This document shows, piece by piece, positions 23,756 through 34,574 of a DNA stretch of 64,000 nt (position 1 is its first letter; every line of letters begins with the position of its first letter). The DNA comes from Calliopum simillimum (lineage: Eukaryota; Arthropoda; Insecta; Diptera; Lauxaniidae): contig OX638368.1 in the NCBI GenBank assembly GCA_951812925.1, positions 18,601,187-18,665,186 on the forward strand. Reading direction: 5' to 3'. The notes beneath the pieces were generated by a model. It did not search any database. It had not been told where the DNA came from and saw only the letters and a program-made list of their open reading frames with translations. The translations under genes and the position numbers were made by a program.

Positions 23756-25548
23756 CACTGTGGAACAAAATTTAGTCAACAAAAGTTTACTCGGATCTGA
23801 CGCTGCGGGGTGAAAATATAGGCCAAAATAAAAAAACCATTTGGATCAGTTTGTTCAAATTGGCTCTGGTTTTCGAGAAAAGGCCGTTTGAATTTTGCAC
23901 CTTGAACTATGTGGTTTTTTCAATATATCTCGTAAGTTAACTGAGTTTTATTGCATTTAGTAGTGGGGTTTTGTTCGTCTAATCCATATCTACTCTTTCA
24001 CTACAAAATCAGTATTTTTGGATGCACTTTTGGCAAGTTAGAGCACAAAATTCCCAAAAAAGTGATATTTTTCGCCTTTTATGACATTCGGCTCAATAGT
24101 AATCACCCGAGTGGTGGATTTATGCCTTCTAACCTATAGCTGAGATCCATACGAACACTTTGATATAATATATGTGGCATATGGGCAAAAATTTCTCAAG
24201 TGAGCCACCTAAGAAATTAATCTTAAAAAAGGCTTTAACAAAATGATGTTTTATAACAACTAGTAAAGATTTTGTAAAAATGTTTTTTTTTAGAGATATT
24301 TAGCATAGGTCGGAGAATATAATGGTGTTTTTGATTTGTAAAAAAATGTTTCATTTATTATTGAAAATCATTATTTCAAATAGGTACATAAAACTAAAGC
24401 AACTTCTCCGGCTTTGAGAAAACTATAAAAAGTATGTAGGCACTTGTCAAGAAACTATATTCCAGAAAAAAAATTGGGGTAATCGATATTGGTTCAAAAG
24501 TTATTAACAATATAGTGATGTCGTGCAAGTCTTTTTTCAGCATTAGAGAAAAACAACGCATCTTACGAAAAAAGTTATATGACATAAAATGCTTAGAATT
24601 ATCTAAGGAATATATGTGAATTTTTTCAGAATTTTCTGAGACATTTTATAATTTTTCAAAAGGTCCGAAAAAAAAAATTGATATGTTCCAAAAAAACTCA
24701 CACGTATTCCTTAGATAATTCTAAGCATTTTATGCCATATACACTTTTATCGTAGGATGACTTGTTTTTCTCTAATGCTGAAAAAAGACTTGCCCGACAT
24801 CACTATATTGTTAATAACTTTTGAACCAATATCGATTACCCCAATTTTTTTTCTGGAATATAGTTTCTTGACAAGTGCCTACATACTTTTTATAGTTTTC
24901 TCAAAGCCGGAGAAGTTGCTTTAGTTTTATGTACCTATTTGAAATAATGATTTTCAATAATAAATTAAAAATTTTGGTCCAAAAAAAAAAGTATCATTTT
25001 ATGCTAAATATTTCTAAAAAAAACATTTTTACAAACTATTTACTAGTTGTTATAAAACATCATTTTGTTAAAGCCTTTTTTAAGATTAATTTCTTAAGTG
25101 GCTCACTTGAGATATTTTTGCGCATATGCCACATATATTATATCAAAGTGTTCGTCTGGATCAAAGCTATAGGTTAAAAGGCATAAGTCCACCACTCGGG
25201 TGATTACTATTGAGCCGAATGTCATAAAAGTCGAAAAATATCACTTTTTTGGGAATTTTGTGCTCTAACTTGCCAAAAGTGCATCCAAAAATACTGATTT
25301 GGTAGTGAAAGAGTAGATATGGATTAGACGAACAAAACCTCACCACTAAATGCAATAAAACTCAGTTAACTTACGAGATATATTGAAAAAACCACATAGT
25401 TCAAGGTGCAAAATTCAAACGGCCTTTTCTCGAAAACTAGAGCCAATTTGAACAAACTGAGCCTAATGGTTTTTATTTTGGCCTATATTTTCACCCCGCA
25501 GCGTCAGATCCGAGTAAACTTTTATTGACCAAATTTTGTTCCACAGTG
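23756..25548. mobile_element. 1.8 kb near-perfect foldback element
   Basis: CACTGTGGAACAAAATTT at 23756 is mirrored by AAATTTTGTTCCACAGTG ending at 25548. The arms of about 880 bp mirror each other almost throughout, around a short centre near 24640-24690. Because of this the same 62-residue frame appears at 23951-24139 (+) and 25167-25355 (-); it is mirror duplication, not two genes. TTA flanks each side. The innermost 130-150 bp are homologous to the centres at 40650, 54870 and 62600/63200. No transposase is present. Confidence 0.88.
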
Positions 25549-25554
25549 TTATTC

Positions 25555-25935
25555 GAAATTTCGTTAATTTATTGATTATTTAAAAAAATTTTAAGTTTTC
25601 CATTCGCCATTTAAATTGCGCATTAGCTAATCCATCATTGCTCTCTCATTCTTCTTCTAATTACATTGCTCATATCTAAAATACTCCTCGCTCAATTTTT
25701 AGATACTCGAAACTTTCTAAATTTTCAATCGTCTCTCGACTGGTGAATAGGTAATGCAAAGGGAGACAATTGTCTCTCGACTAGCGAAAAGAATATGCAA
25801 AGGGTGACATAGGACAATTCGTAGGACATCGACATTGAAAAATCGTCAGTGAAAATTGGTTAGTTGTGGAACTAGTATACTAGTCCTGTTTGGAAGTAGT
25901 TAAAGACTTGTTATGCACTAGTCCAATTAACTGCA
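25555..25935 (+). repeat. Dispersed repeat R3, copy 1
   Basis: Matches 61880-62250 from TTAATTTATTGATTATTT to CGATTAACTGCAGGG-type sequence. Landmarks are CGCCATTTAAATTG, CAATCGTCTCTC, CTGGTGAATAGGTAATGCA, GACTAGCGAAAAG, and TAGTCCTGTTTGGAAGTAGT. It begins a few bases after the end of the foldback. Non-coding, class unknown. Confidence 0.65.
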
Positions 25936-25978
25936 GGGTTAGATGAGACTATTCGCTGATGTAAAAGAAAAAAGCTTA

Positions 25979-25996
25979 CATCATGTCGTATGAGTG
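25979..25996 (+). repeat. Solo core motif CATCATGTCGTATGAGTG
   Basis: Another occurrence of the R2 core, followed by ATATTTAATT. Flanks upstream are unrelated to the R2 copies. Confidence 0.45.
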
Positions 25997-25999
25997 ATA

Positions 26000-27140
26000 T
26001 TTAATTAAATTGCGGTATACAATTTTGAAGACATATTTTGGTAGCTCTTTCTTCTCGGTTTATTTAACTTGTTTAATAAACAAAAGTCACTGCAAATGCA
26101 TAAAAAATGTTGCTTAATTAAAATCCTAGCAATTGTTAAAAGCAAGAAATCATTTTAAACTTCTTTGTGTGCGCACAGTTTTGCTTCATACCTATATCCC
26201 TTTCATTTCCTCATTCAAGAAACTCATTTATTCAAATGCTATCACTGCATATGTTGGGCAACTTAATCGAAAATAGCGCCAACAGGCAAATTTCATGAGG
26301 GAAACGATCTAAAAATAAGAAGAAAATTAGGAAAAAAAAACACTTTTGTTGTTTCAACTAAAGGATATTGTAATGCTACAAAAGCTGCAATTTAATGCAT
26401 ATTCAGTTGTGTGTCAGCGTGATTGTCCTTGTATTTTATATTTATTTAACATTGTTTTCAAAAGCACACGCTGATATGCATTCTTTTCGCTAAATTTCCT
26501 ATTTTTTCTCCATTGGATTGTTTTAAATTTTTTTTTTTTTTCAATCTATAATTTACATAAAGCTTTTGCTTTCATTTATGTATGTTTTTCATATTATTTT
26601 TTGTTTCACTCATAGTTGGCAACGCATATTGGTCTAGGAAAGCTTTAGCATGACTTACTTTATCTCTAACGAAAACGGAAGTAGCGTTGTTTGACAGAGC
26701 AAGCATTCCAGATTAAATTATGCAATTTTGAAGCAGCACACATTTTGCATAAATAAACGAGTGACATTCAAACCTTTTACTTAGTTTGTATGCCCTACGG
26801 CTTTATTATTAAAAATTGTCAAATTCAATATCAGCAAATTCTGTTGTGAAAGTTTGGCAACGTTAATTAAAACTTTTTTTTAATGAATAACAGTACATGC
26901 TGGCAGCAGTAGAAACATCTCTTTAGGGTATTTTTGTAATGATATGTTTTTTGAATATTTTTCATTGCATACTTTAATGCGTTAATGTAACTTTTAAGCC
27001 TGAAAACGTAAAGAATTGACAAAAAGGAGCAGCTAGGATTTTCCAGTTTCTGTTTATTTTATTTTAAGACAAACAAAAAACTAAGTCAGTTTTTGAATAC
27101 ATTTTCGTCAAAATTTTTTCAGTTCATAAGCTATGCGTGC
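26000..27140. other. Spacer, no gene recognised
   Basis: Single-copy-looking AT-rich DNA without a coding signal. Confidence 0.4.
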
Positions 27141-27144
27141 AATA

Positions 27145-28454
27145 TGTGGGTAAATCTCTGAAAAATGAACCAAAACATGCCTTTTTATTGTCCCCACCTT
27201 ATTTTTTTATTTTTTTACTACTTCAAAGGTATAGGATATGATAATTTTAGCTTCTGGAACATTTTTAAAAAATGAACACTAATTTACAGGGTTGCCATAT
27301 GTTTTTTTTGAAAGTTTCGCTTAAGCAATATGTATATAAAATTTAATAAAATTTTAGTTTTAAAATGCTTAAATAAACTTTTGAAAAATCCGACATAAAT
27401 TTTTAGGATTGCCACATGGTTCTTTTCAAAAATTTATTTTAAATTTTACTTATTTTGACTAAATTAATAGGTTTGGTTTTAGAAACGCTGAGATAAACTT
27501 TTTTAAAATTGTACAAAAATTTTCAGGGTTACCATATGCTATTTTAAATTTATAGAGCTTTAAAGAAACGTAACAAAAAAATGTTTGTATAATTTAAGAA
27601 AAGTTTCTGCGCTTAGTCAAAAAAATAAGAATTATATCAGATTATCGAAAACAACCAGGTGGTAAGTTGGATTAATAAAAAGTTTATTTAAGTGTTCTTA
27701 AGACAAAATTTTAAATTTAAAAAAAAAAAAACAGGGTGGTAACACCGAAAATTTCGTAAAATTTAAAAAAAGTTTATCGGAGCGTTTCTATAAACAAAAA
27801 TTTTAGTTTATCCTAAAAAAGTAAGAACTATATAAGATTTTTGAAAGTCACCAGGTGGCAACCCTAAAAATGTATGTTGGATTTTTAAAAAGTGTTTTAA
27901 GACTAAATTTTAATTTTTACTTTTTAAGTAAATAGTTTAAGCAAAACTTAAAAAAAAAAACCGAGTGTAGGGTTACTAAACGGAGAATGAAATGAAATGT
28001 TGCAAAAAACGACGGAGAATGACGAAATGTTCCAAAAACAGTAATTTCACAATGAAAGTAGCGATTTTCTTTAAAAAGTTGAAACTGGTGCATAGCCCAT
28101 CTAATTGTATATTGATTTAATTATTTAAAAATAAAATAACATGTTTAGCAATATAAAAAAAAAAAATTACGCGCAAAATGATGCACACTTGCGTTCTTTA
28201 CAAAATTTTTAAACTTTTTATTTAAAAAAAAAAAAAATACACGAACAACTCTCACTATCGAAAAACCAAAACTGACTGAGCTGAAAATACACTGAATCTT
28301 CTCTTTCTCTTGATTTTCAGTTCTCTATTTACTCAATATTTAAAAATTTACAGTTAGAATAAGAAGAACTGACTGGAGGTAGTCTAAAATGAGGGATCCA
28401 CTTCAACTTCCAATTCTATATGAAAAAAAAAATTTTCGAATACTTAACACAGAA
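27145..28454 (+). repeat. Dispersed repeat R1, copy 2, left part
   Basis: Same landmarks as copy 1: GGGTAAATCTC, TTGTCCCCACC, the TGGCAACC blocks, GGAGAATGA, CACGAACAACTCTCACTATCG. It breaks at AACACAGAA (28446-28454), where a Helentron-like element intervenes, and resumes at 29412. Confidence 0.7.
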
Positions 28455-29243
28455 CTAGTAAGGGTGTAAAATTTGGCCTGGCCAAACATTAAATACCCTA
28501 CACTGCAGTATTTTTCAAATTTTGCTCATATGGGAGTTGCTACGCCCTCTTGTCCGAGGTCACCCAGTTTTCGTTCAGCGCTTGCATTTATAGTTTTTAG
28601 TGTCTGAGTGAAAAAATTTTTCAGTAAAGCGTTTTGAAGCTTTTGCTTACATAGGAGGTGCCACGCCCTCTTGACCGAGTTCGTCTAGTTTTAGCTTAGA
28701 GCGTGCATTTATAGTATTTAGTATTGGAGTGAAGCTTGGTTCGATTATCTCAAGAAACTGTTTCAGTATAGCATTTTGAAACTTTTGCTTATGTGGGAGG
28801 TACCACGCCCCCTTGTCCGATTTCACCCAATTTTTGTTGAGAGCTTTCATTTGATTCTTAGTGTCTGAGTCAAATTTGATTCGAATATTTCAAAAAACGC
28901 TTTCAGTATAGCGTTTTTAAGCATTTGCTTATATGGGAGGTGCCACGCCCTCTTGTCCGAATTCGCTTAGTTTTTCCTCAGAGCTTGCGCTTACAATTTT
29001 TAATATTAATGCATATTTTGGTTGCATTGTCGTGAAAAAAACTCCTAAAATTGCATTTTGAATATATTTTTTGTATGGGCGGTAGGCGTGTCCGTTGACC
29101 GATTTCACTCATTTTCAATCCCCCGAGCTAACTTTGGTGACGAAGGCAGTGTACCAAGTTTCATTGAATTATCTTGCTCAGTTTTCCCAAAAAGTGTATT
29201 TCAACACACAGCCAGCCACCCAGCCAGCCACCCAGCCAGCCAC

Positions 29244-29275
<32 letters not shown>

Positions 29276-29411
29276 ACAGACGGACATGGCTATATCGACT
29301 CAGGAGGTGACGCTGATCAAGAATATATATACTTTTCTATATCTGCCACGCCTCCTTCTCTGCGTTACAAACGGAAGGACAAAGTGAATATACCCTGGGT
29401 GTAGGGTATAA
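28455..29411 (-). mobile_element. Helentron-like (DINE-1/mini-me type) insertion
   Basis: The segment is bounded precisely by comparison with R1 copy 3, which reads continuously where copy 2 is split. It begins CTAGTAAGGGTGTAAAATTT and ends GGGTGTAGGGTATAAA. It holds four or five diverged 120-140 bp units, each with GGGAGGTGCCACGCCC and CTTGTCCGA (near 28541, 28661, 28801, 28941, weaker at 29075). Then come an AGCC/CAGC microsatellite, CAGACAGACGGACATGGCTA, TCGACTC, and TGATCAAGAATATATATAC. That core-plus-microsatellite layout is the dipteran mini-me/DINE-1 signature. I infer a non-autonomous rolling-circle element; its true orientation is uncertain. Confidence 0.65.
29206..29282. repeat. AGCC-type microsatellite
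   Basis: CAGCCAGCCACC units give way to pure CAGC and then CAGACAGACGG. It gives spurious repeats of P, A, S, Q and H in all three + frames. Confidence 0.9.
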
Positions 29412-29665
29412 AAACAGTAGCTGAAATATATATACGAACAATGTCGTATAAGTTTTTTTTTAGAAAATAACTTAATATGCAAAACAGGCAAATTAAGTGC
29501 ACTAAAAAGCGGACAGGACGGAGAATGACTTTTTAACACTTTATGTTATAATTTTATAGTAAAATATAAAAAAATTATATTTTTTTAAGCTATTCGTATA
29601 AAAGCTCTGGTAATGTATCTGTATTAAATAGTTAAAATATCAAATTTTAAATTTTAATTTTTTTT
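29412..29665 (+). repeat. Dispersed repeat R1, copy 2, right part
   Basis: Resumes with ACAGTAGCTGAAATATAT, then AAATTAAGTGCACTAAAAAG and GTATCTGTATTAAATAGTT as in copies 1 and 3. The GAGCCCCGGGACATT block of the other copies is lost. Confidence 0.65.
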
Positions 29666-29669
29666 GATC

Positions 29670-30715
29670 ACTCATGTGCATACTTTAATCGGTTCTATAA
29701 ACCAAAAAGTTATGCCACTGCTTCTCTAACTAAAATAATAACGAATGCAATACACATTTTGGAATTTAAGTGCTTAAATGAAAAGTTTGATAATGCCAAC
29801 AAGCACCGGCCACAAAAAGTGAGTGGCGTTGTAGGAGTGTGTTTGACGCCTTTTCATACAGGTAAAAGCAAAAACTTCTAAACGGCACGAATGCGGAAAA
29901 AACTATTCATGCTAATTTCATCAAACTTTTTATGGAAATAGCTGGTGATACCGGCAAACGTTGAACAAAATATAAAAGTGCTAAAAATCGTCTATACAAG
30001 CAAAAACATTTTCAACTTTTTCTTCAGAAAAGTAAAACTGAATTTAAATTTTTTGGAAACAATTTTTTTCCAAATTTGAAAATGAAAATATTCCAACAAG
30101 TCCTTGCAATGTCAATCTGATTTCATATTGCAATTCTCAAAAATGATTTATAAAGTTGTTGTTTATTAAATTCAGCTTCTGCTTTCAGGGTAAAAATCAA
30201 TTTCATGGGAATGATTAAATAAAAATCAATAAAGCAAAACTCATAAGCACTAAAAAATGCAGAACTAACCGCGTTTCCCTTCGCCAAGAACATCCGCTTC
30301 CGCTACATAACAACAAATAAATTTACGCAAAATGGCTGCTTCCTGCTGATATCAAAGGATGCATAATATGAACGTTAATTGGCGCCACAACACTCTGGTG
30401 CTGGTCATCGTTTAATCAATGATTTTATGACTGCTATTTATTTGTTGCAAGCACGCAATGTCAAGTGTCAGTAGGAAATGAAGTCATCAGAATGTTCCAT
30501 TAAGAAAAACAGAAAAAAAAAAAATAATAATAACAATGGGTGTGCTTAGCACACGTGAAAAAAAGTAAATCTTTACAAAAGTTGCCGTGACACTCATTTG
30601 ACTATGCCCGGTATAGTTAGCGAGATATAACAAGTTGCAACGAAAAGTGTCAAAAACAATGTCGCGATATTGTAATTTTATTTCTATTAAGTGAATTGAC
30701 TATATACATTTTTAA
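29670..30715. other. Spacer, no gene recognised
   Basis: No coding frame or repeat partner. Base composition at 30270-30480 is more even than nearby, as in ordinary fly intergenic DNA. Confidence 0.4.
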
Positions 30716-30719
30716 TGGC

Positions 30720-31265
30720 CTTAGGCAATAACGCCCAAAAAATAAAATGACGTAATAACGCCCAAAAAGAGCGAATTAATGCCCAAAAAATATGATATAA
30801 CGCCCAAAATATTTTCATATAAACTTGTGCGATAATCATTTTGAAAATAACGCCCAAGATTTAAGCTTTATTTTGTTTTGTTTTTGGGCGTTATTCCGCT
30901 TAAAATAAAAAAAAAATAACGAAATAACGCCCAAATAATTTTCACTCAAATAAATTTTGGGCATTATTTCCAAAACGATTATCGCTCAAATTTATATGAA
31001 AATATTTTGGGCGTTCCCAGTGTGCCAGACGGTTCATATCTTCGCTTTTTTACCCGTTACGGATCCGTTACTGATCCGTTTGCGGGAGAAATTCCAAAAA
31101 AATAAACGATTCGTTTTTTTTTTGGGAATCTCTCCCGCCAACGGATCAGTAACGGATCCGTAACGGATAAAAAAGCGAAGATTTGAACCGTCTGGCACAC
31201 TGGGTTATATCATTTTTCAAAAATAAAACGAAATAACGCCAAAAAAAAATTAAATAAAGCTTAAA
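30720..31265. mobile_element. Foldback rich in AATAACGCCCAAAA, split by a palindrome
   Basis: AATAACGCCCAAAA or close variants recur on both strands (near 30727, 30753, 30775, 30794, 30849, 30884, 30923, 31230). The arm 30785-30870 is mirrored by 30955-31015 plus 31205-31260, sharing GATAATCATTTTG/CAAAACGATTATC and TTATATGAAAATATTTTGGG. The right arm is interrupted by the element at 31016-31204. Confidence 0.65.
31016..31204. mobile_element. 189-bp palindromic element, CCCAGTGTGCC ends
   Basis: A nearly perfect hairpin. CCCAGTGTGCCAGACGGTTC and its complement form the ends, and GTTACGGATCCGTTACTGAT lies in the arms. A second copy at 50743-50932 is almost identical in inverted orientation. 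The host inverted repeat supplies the empty site: its left arm implies GGGCGTTATATC, and the filled site reads GGGCGTT, element, TTATATC. That is a TT duplication. Non-coding; a partner transposase is not visible. Confidence 0.85.
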
Positions 31266-31334
31266 TTTTTGATGTGTGTACCAAAATTCTTTGCTGACTG
31301 ACGATACAGCTCTGGGTGATGTTGAACTGAGAGA

Positions 31335-31753
31335 TCAGACTTCAACAGGCAAAGCTGCGCTTTAACATTTAAGTTCCTATAAAGTTACATCGATGTTAGT
31401 TTGAGAGTGCTTTCAATTATTAATCAAACTCATCTCCCGAAACAAAGTTCACCTCATTTACCTTGTGAAATTGTGGTCAGTAGAATCGCAATTGAGCTTG
31501 CTATGTAGAAAACGCAACTTATTGGATCTGCTCCATTCTGCGGCCCGCCATGGAGTTTTATGAAGTTTAACCCAAACAATTGGCTGAACAGAACAGTTCC
31601 TTCTATGACGTTACCCTGGGTAAAAGACAAGCAAAATCATTCATACCTAGAGTTTCCAAACAAAGAAGAGAACTGTTGCTTATGGTGAACAGGAAAAGTA
31701 AAAGAAGTATTTGAGAATTTCCCACTGGACGTTGCACAGATAGGAAACATTTC
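31335..31753 (+). pseudogene. LINE ORF2 C-terminal relic (RNase H region), first part
   Basis: Across shifting + frames this reads like the RNase H to C-terminus part of an I/R1/LOA-type LINE. Segments include GKAAL, LSSYKVTSMLV, ECFQLLIKL, GSAPFCGPPWSFMKF, NNWLNRTVPS, KQRRELLLMVNRKS, and TGRCTDRKHFL just before the TTAA insertion. RNase H would degrade the RNA of the copy intermediate. Several stops and frameshifts make it non-functional. The clade is uncertain because the reverse transcriptase part is missing. Confidence 0.6.
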
Positions 31754-31757
31754 TTAA

Positions 31758-32498
31758 GGGGGGCTTCTCATGTAACACGTCAAAAAGTAGTTGTTTTTTG
31801 GGATTTTTTTTCACTCGGAAAATAAAAACACACACAAATAATTTTTTGCATATATTTAAGAACATGTTTGAACTATAAAAAGAGCATTTTTTCAAAAACT
31901 AAAATGACAAAATGACGGACTTATTAAATGTCGCGTGTGGCGACATTTAATTAGTCGGATTTATCGCGGTACATTGTGGAGCCCAAAGTTTTTATCTGAA
32001 ACATAAAACAAAATTTTTTTATTATTCAGCAGGGTTCCCCTGAGTGCATGAATGTCTGCAACTCCAAAAAATTCGATTCTACAATATTGAAATCACGTCT
32101 TGAAAAAAAAGTGCTATTTTTTCGTAATTTTTGTCGCTAAATGGGGCTAAAAAGTGTATAAAATAACTTTTTTTCCACAATTTCAGACATTCATGCACTT
32201 GTTCAATTTATAATCTGCAAAACACTTTTTAGAAATCAAAAATCGGTTAAGTAGTTTTTTCGCAATCATGTATCGCGATTTTAAAACCATAATTTTGAGA
32301 AAAAACGATTTAAAGTTTGAGTTTGCGCCAAATCGCACACAAAGCGCTCCCGAGCGCGCTGGTTCAATCAATCATATTTTCCATAATATTTAAAGTTGAG
32401 TCATGAAACTTTGGGAATATACTCCCAAGACGTTATTCTATCAACCAATGAAAAAAAAAAAAATTGATTTTTTGAAAATTTTACATGAGAAGCCCCCC
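31758..32498. mobile_element. TTAA-flanked non-autonomous element, 741 bp
   Basis: The ends are inverted: GGGGGGCTTCTCATGTAA at the left and TTACATGAGAAGCCCCCC at the right. Both are flanked by TTAA (31754-31757, 32499-32502). TTAA is the duplication made by piggyBac and Kolobok elements. piggyBac ends usually begin CCC, so the G-starting ends fit Kolobok-like better; this is an inference. It interrupts a LINE relic, and no protein is encoded. Confidence 0.82.
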
Positions 32499-32502
32499 TT
32501 AA

Positions 32503-32690
32503 ACGTGAGATTAGTTTAGAATGAATTTTGTGGATGCTGAAATAAAGAAGAGGAAACAGCAGAACATATGTGACTGTGACGGTCTAGCAAGACACAGACT
32601 TTGTTAATTTTCCATTGCGTACCCCTCTACTGAGCTTGGCGTCTTACTCTCAAGGGACGTACTGACATTCATTAATGCCATGTACATATG
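32503..32690 (+). pseudogene. LINE ORF2 C-terminal relic, second part (Cys-His tail)
   Basis: Continues the relic after the TTAA element: N-E-F-C-G-C, KEEETAEH, then in a shifted frame C-D-C-D-G-L-A-R-H-R-L-C and YPSTELGVLLSRDVLTFI. The C-x2-C, E-T-x-E-H, C-x-C and ARHR spacing is the tail motif found after RNase H in several arthropod LINEs. Joining across one TTAA brings HFL and the downstream valine-arginine codons into line. Confidence 0.6.
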
Positions 32691-32699
32691 ACTGACTTC

Positions 32700-33580
32700 T
32701 TACTAAGTCTTGTCAGGGTTAGCACAATAGATCGCGATGAGATTTGACGACCCTTTTCTTATACTAGTTCTAAAGCTTTGCATTTACACTATGACCCAAA
32801 AAGTGTTATTTTGGCCAGCCTCCACATTGAAAGTTTTCCCATTGAATTTATGTATAAGAAGAATTTTGATCTTTCTGTGCTTTTGTATTTGTAAGCCAAA
32901 TGACGAAAATGATCTTAATATGCAAAAATAAAAATAGCCCTAGAAAGTAAGAATATCAACCATCAGCTCTGGAGTTGTAAAATGATTTAATTTTGGTTTG
33001 AAAAAAATTGACTAACAACTTTTATTAAAGTAATTCCACAAAATATAAAAATTATAAGAAGTTTGAAGAGTTCAGTTGAAATTTTTTCCCAATTTTATTG
33101 GGATTAGTCTTGCACTCAGATGTCATGTTTTATATAATTCCTATGGGGATATAAACATATTGTTGTGTCTGCATTTTATTTCCGTGCATATACCCGTTCG
33201 TATTTTAAGTATTGATAAAATCGTTGGATAAAACTTGAACTATGGGCGTGTCATTGGATGCTAATTGACATATTTGCTTCAAAAATTTGTTATTAATTAT
33301 AGAGGTCAGTGTCTGCAGGAGGTTTTTTTAGCGTTCTTTTAATAACCATAATTTATAATTCTGTTCATGCAAAATAAAATGTTTATGGTTTCTTTTTTTT
33401 ACTTTAGAGAAATTATTTATTCTAAAATGAAGCATTTTCGTCGAATGCAATACCTTGTAATTACTTTGATCTCTTTCCATGACATTTCCGATTCTTGGAT
33501 TTTCTTCTTCAATGCTCAAGATAAAAAAATTACTTCTAAAATAAGGATGTATGACACTTGCAGACATTATATACATAAAT
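32700..33580. other. Spacer, no gene recognised
   Basis: No supported coding frame. Overlapping opposite-strand frames at 33328-33669 look like chance. Confidence 0.4.
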
Positions 33581-33581
33581 G

Positions 33582-33690
33582 GGGCATTCCACGCCAAACC
33601 GACTACCATTTGGCTTTTTCGTCTCTGATTCTTTTAAACTTTTATTTTGCTATAGTACTAAGTAGTTGAGAATGGCTTCCTTTAAATTTT
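33582..33690 (+). repeat. Dispersed repeat R4, copy 2
   Basis: GGGGCATTCCACGCCAAACC, ACCATTTGG, TTTGCTATAGTA parallel 21105-21240. Confidence 0.45.
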
Positions 33691-33821
33691 TTACATCAAG
33701 CTGTTGAAGATTATTGTAATAATATCAAAATATAAAATTGAAAAAACATAAATCTTATTTTGGTTTTTTTTTTTGTTTTTAAACGAAATTTTTATAAAAA
33801 TATTTTAAAAATTTTTACATA

Positions 33822-34330
33822 AACGGTATTCACGAAGTAGGGCAGCTGGTGTGGCAGATGAGCTAAAAAGCACCGTGTAAGCTTATTTAGTGAACAACTA
33901 TGTGGCTAAAGAGCTCCGAAATTAGCTGTTTTTTGTTTGCTTCTGAAAAATAAAAAAATTTACTGTCAAAATTTATAAATCAAAATTTATGAAAATACCA
34001 CGGAAGTGTAAAAAATTACCAACAGTTGTCCAATAGAGTGTTCAGTGGCTTTTTAGCTTTACGCTTTTCATATGCAAGACCATTTATTCTAATTTTAATT
34101 TGCACAAACAAAAAAAATTTGAATTTTATTTAAATTTTTAACACAAATGTCAACATAATTCTGACATATTTTGCTGTAGCAGAAAAGCCATTCATATTTA
34201 CTTTAGGGTTTTGTGTAGCAAAATAGCTAACTTGTAGCTAAATTTCTTAAATGTATTTTGTTGTTGTTTAGAGCAGATTTGCTCCTTTACCCTCCTGCCA
34301 CACTAGCTGCCCTACTTCGTGAATACCGTT
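33822..34330. mobile_element. 509-bp MITE
   Basis: Inverted ends AACGGTATTCACGAAGTAGG and the matching CCTACTTCGTGAATACCGTT continue to GCAGCT(A/G)GTGTGGCAG, about 36 bp. ATA flanks both sides (33819-33821, 34331-34333). No protein is encoded. A TA-type superfamily is possible if the duplication is really TA plus a matching base. Confidence 0.8.
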
Positions 34331-34574
34331 ATAATTTTTTTATTAAATTTTCAAGTTTCAAAAACTATATTCTTCTTATATACTTTCCGATTTTTTTCAA
34401 AATGTTTTGTAAATTTTTTTATATATTTTACTGAGTTATAGACTAGTTTGAAAATGGGGAGACGATGAGATCTATTTTTTTTTTTCAAATATTTTATTAA
34501 AAAAAAAATGTTTGCAAAAACGGTCAAAAAAAATTTGAAGTTTCGGGGAAAAGTTCACCAAGTTATTATTACTA

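Noticed and set aside
23951..25355. A conserved 62-residue protein present twice
   Set aside because: The two frames are mirror images created by the foldback arms, not independent genes.
29058..29404. Proline/serine/glutamine-rich frames
   Set aside because: They are translations of the AGCC microsatellite in three frames, inside a Helentron-like insert.
29436..29452. Eighth copy of the CATGTCGTATGAGT motif
   Set aside because: Reads ATGTCGTATAAGT and lies within repeat R1, where copy 3 has ATATTATATAAGT; the likeness is secondary.
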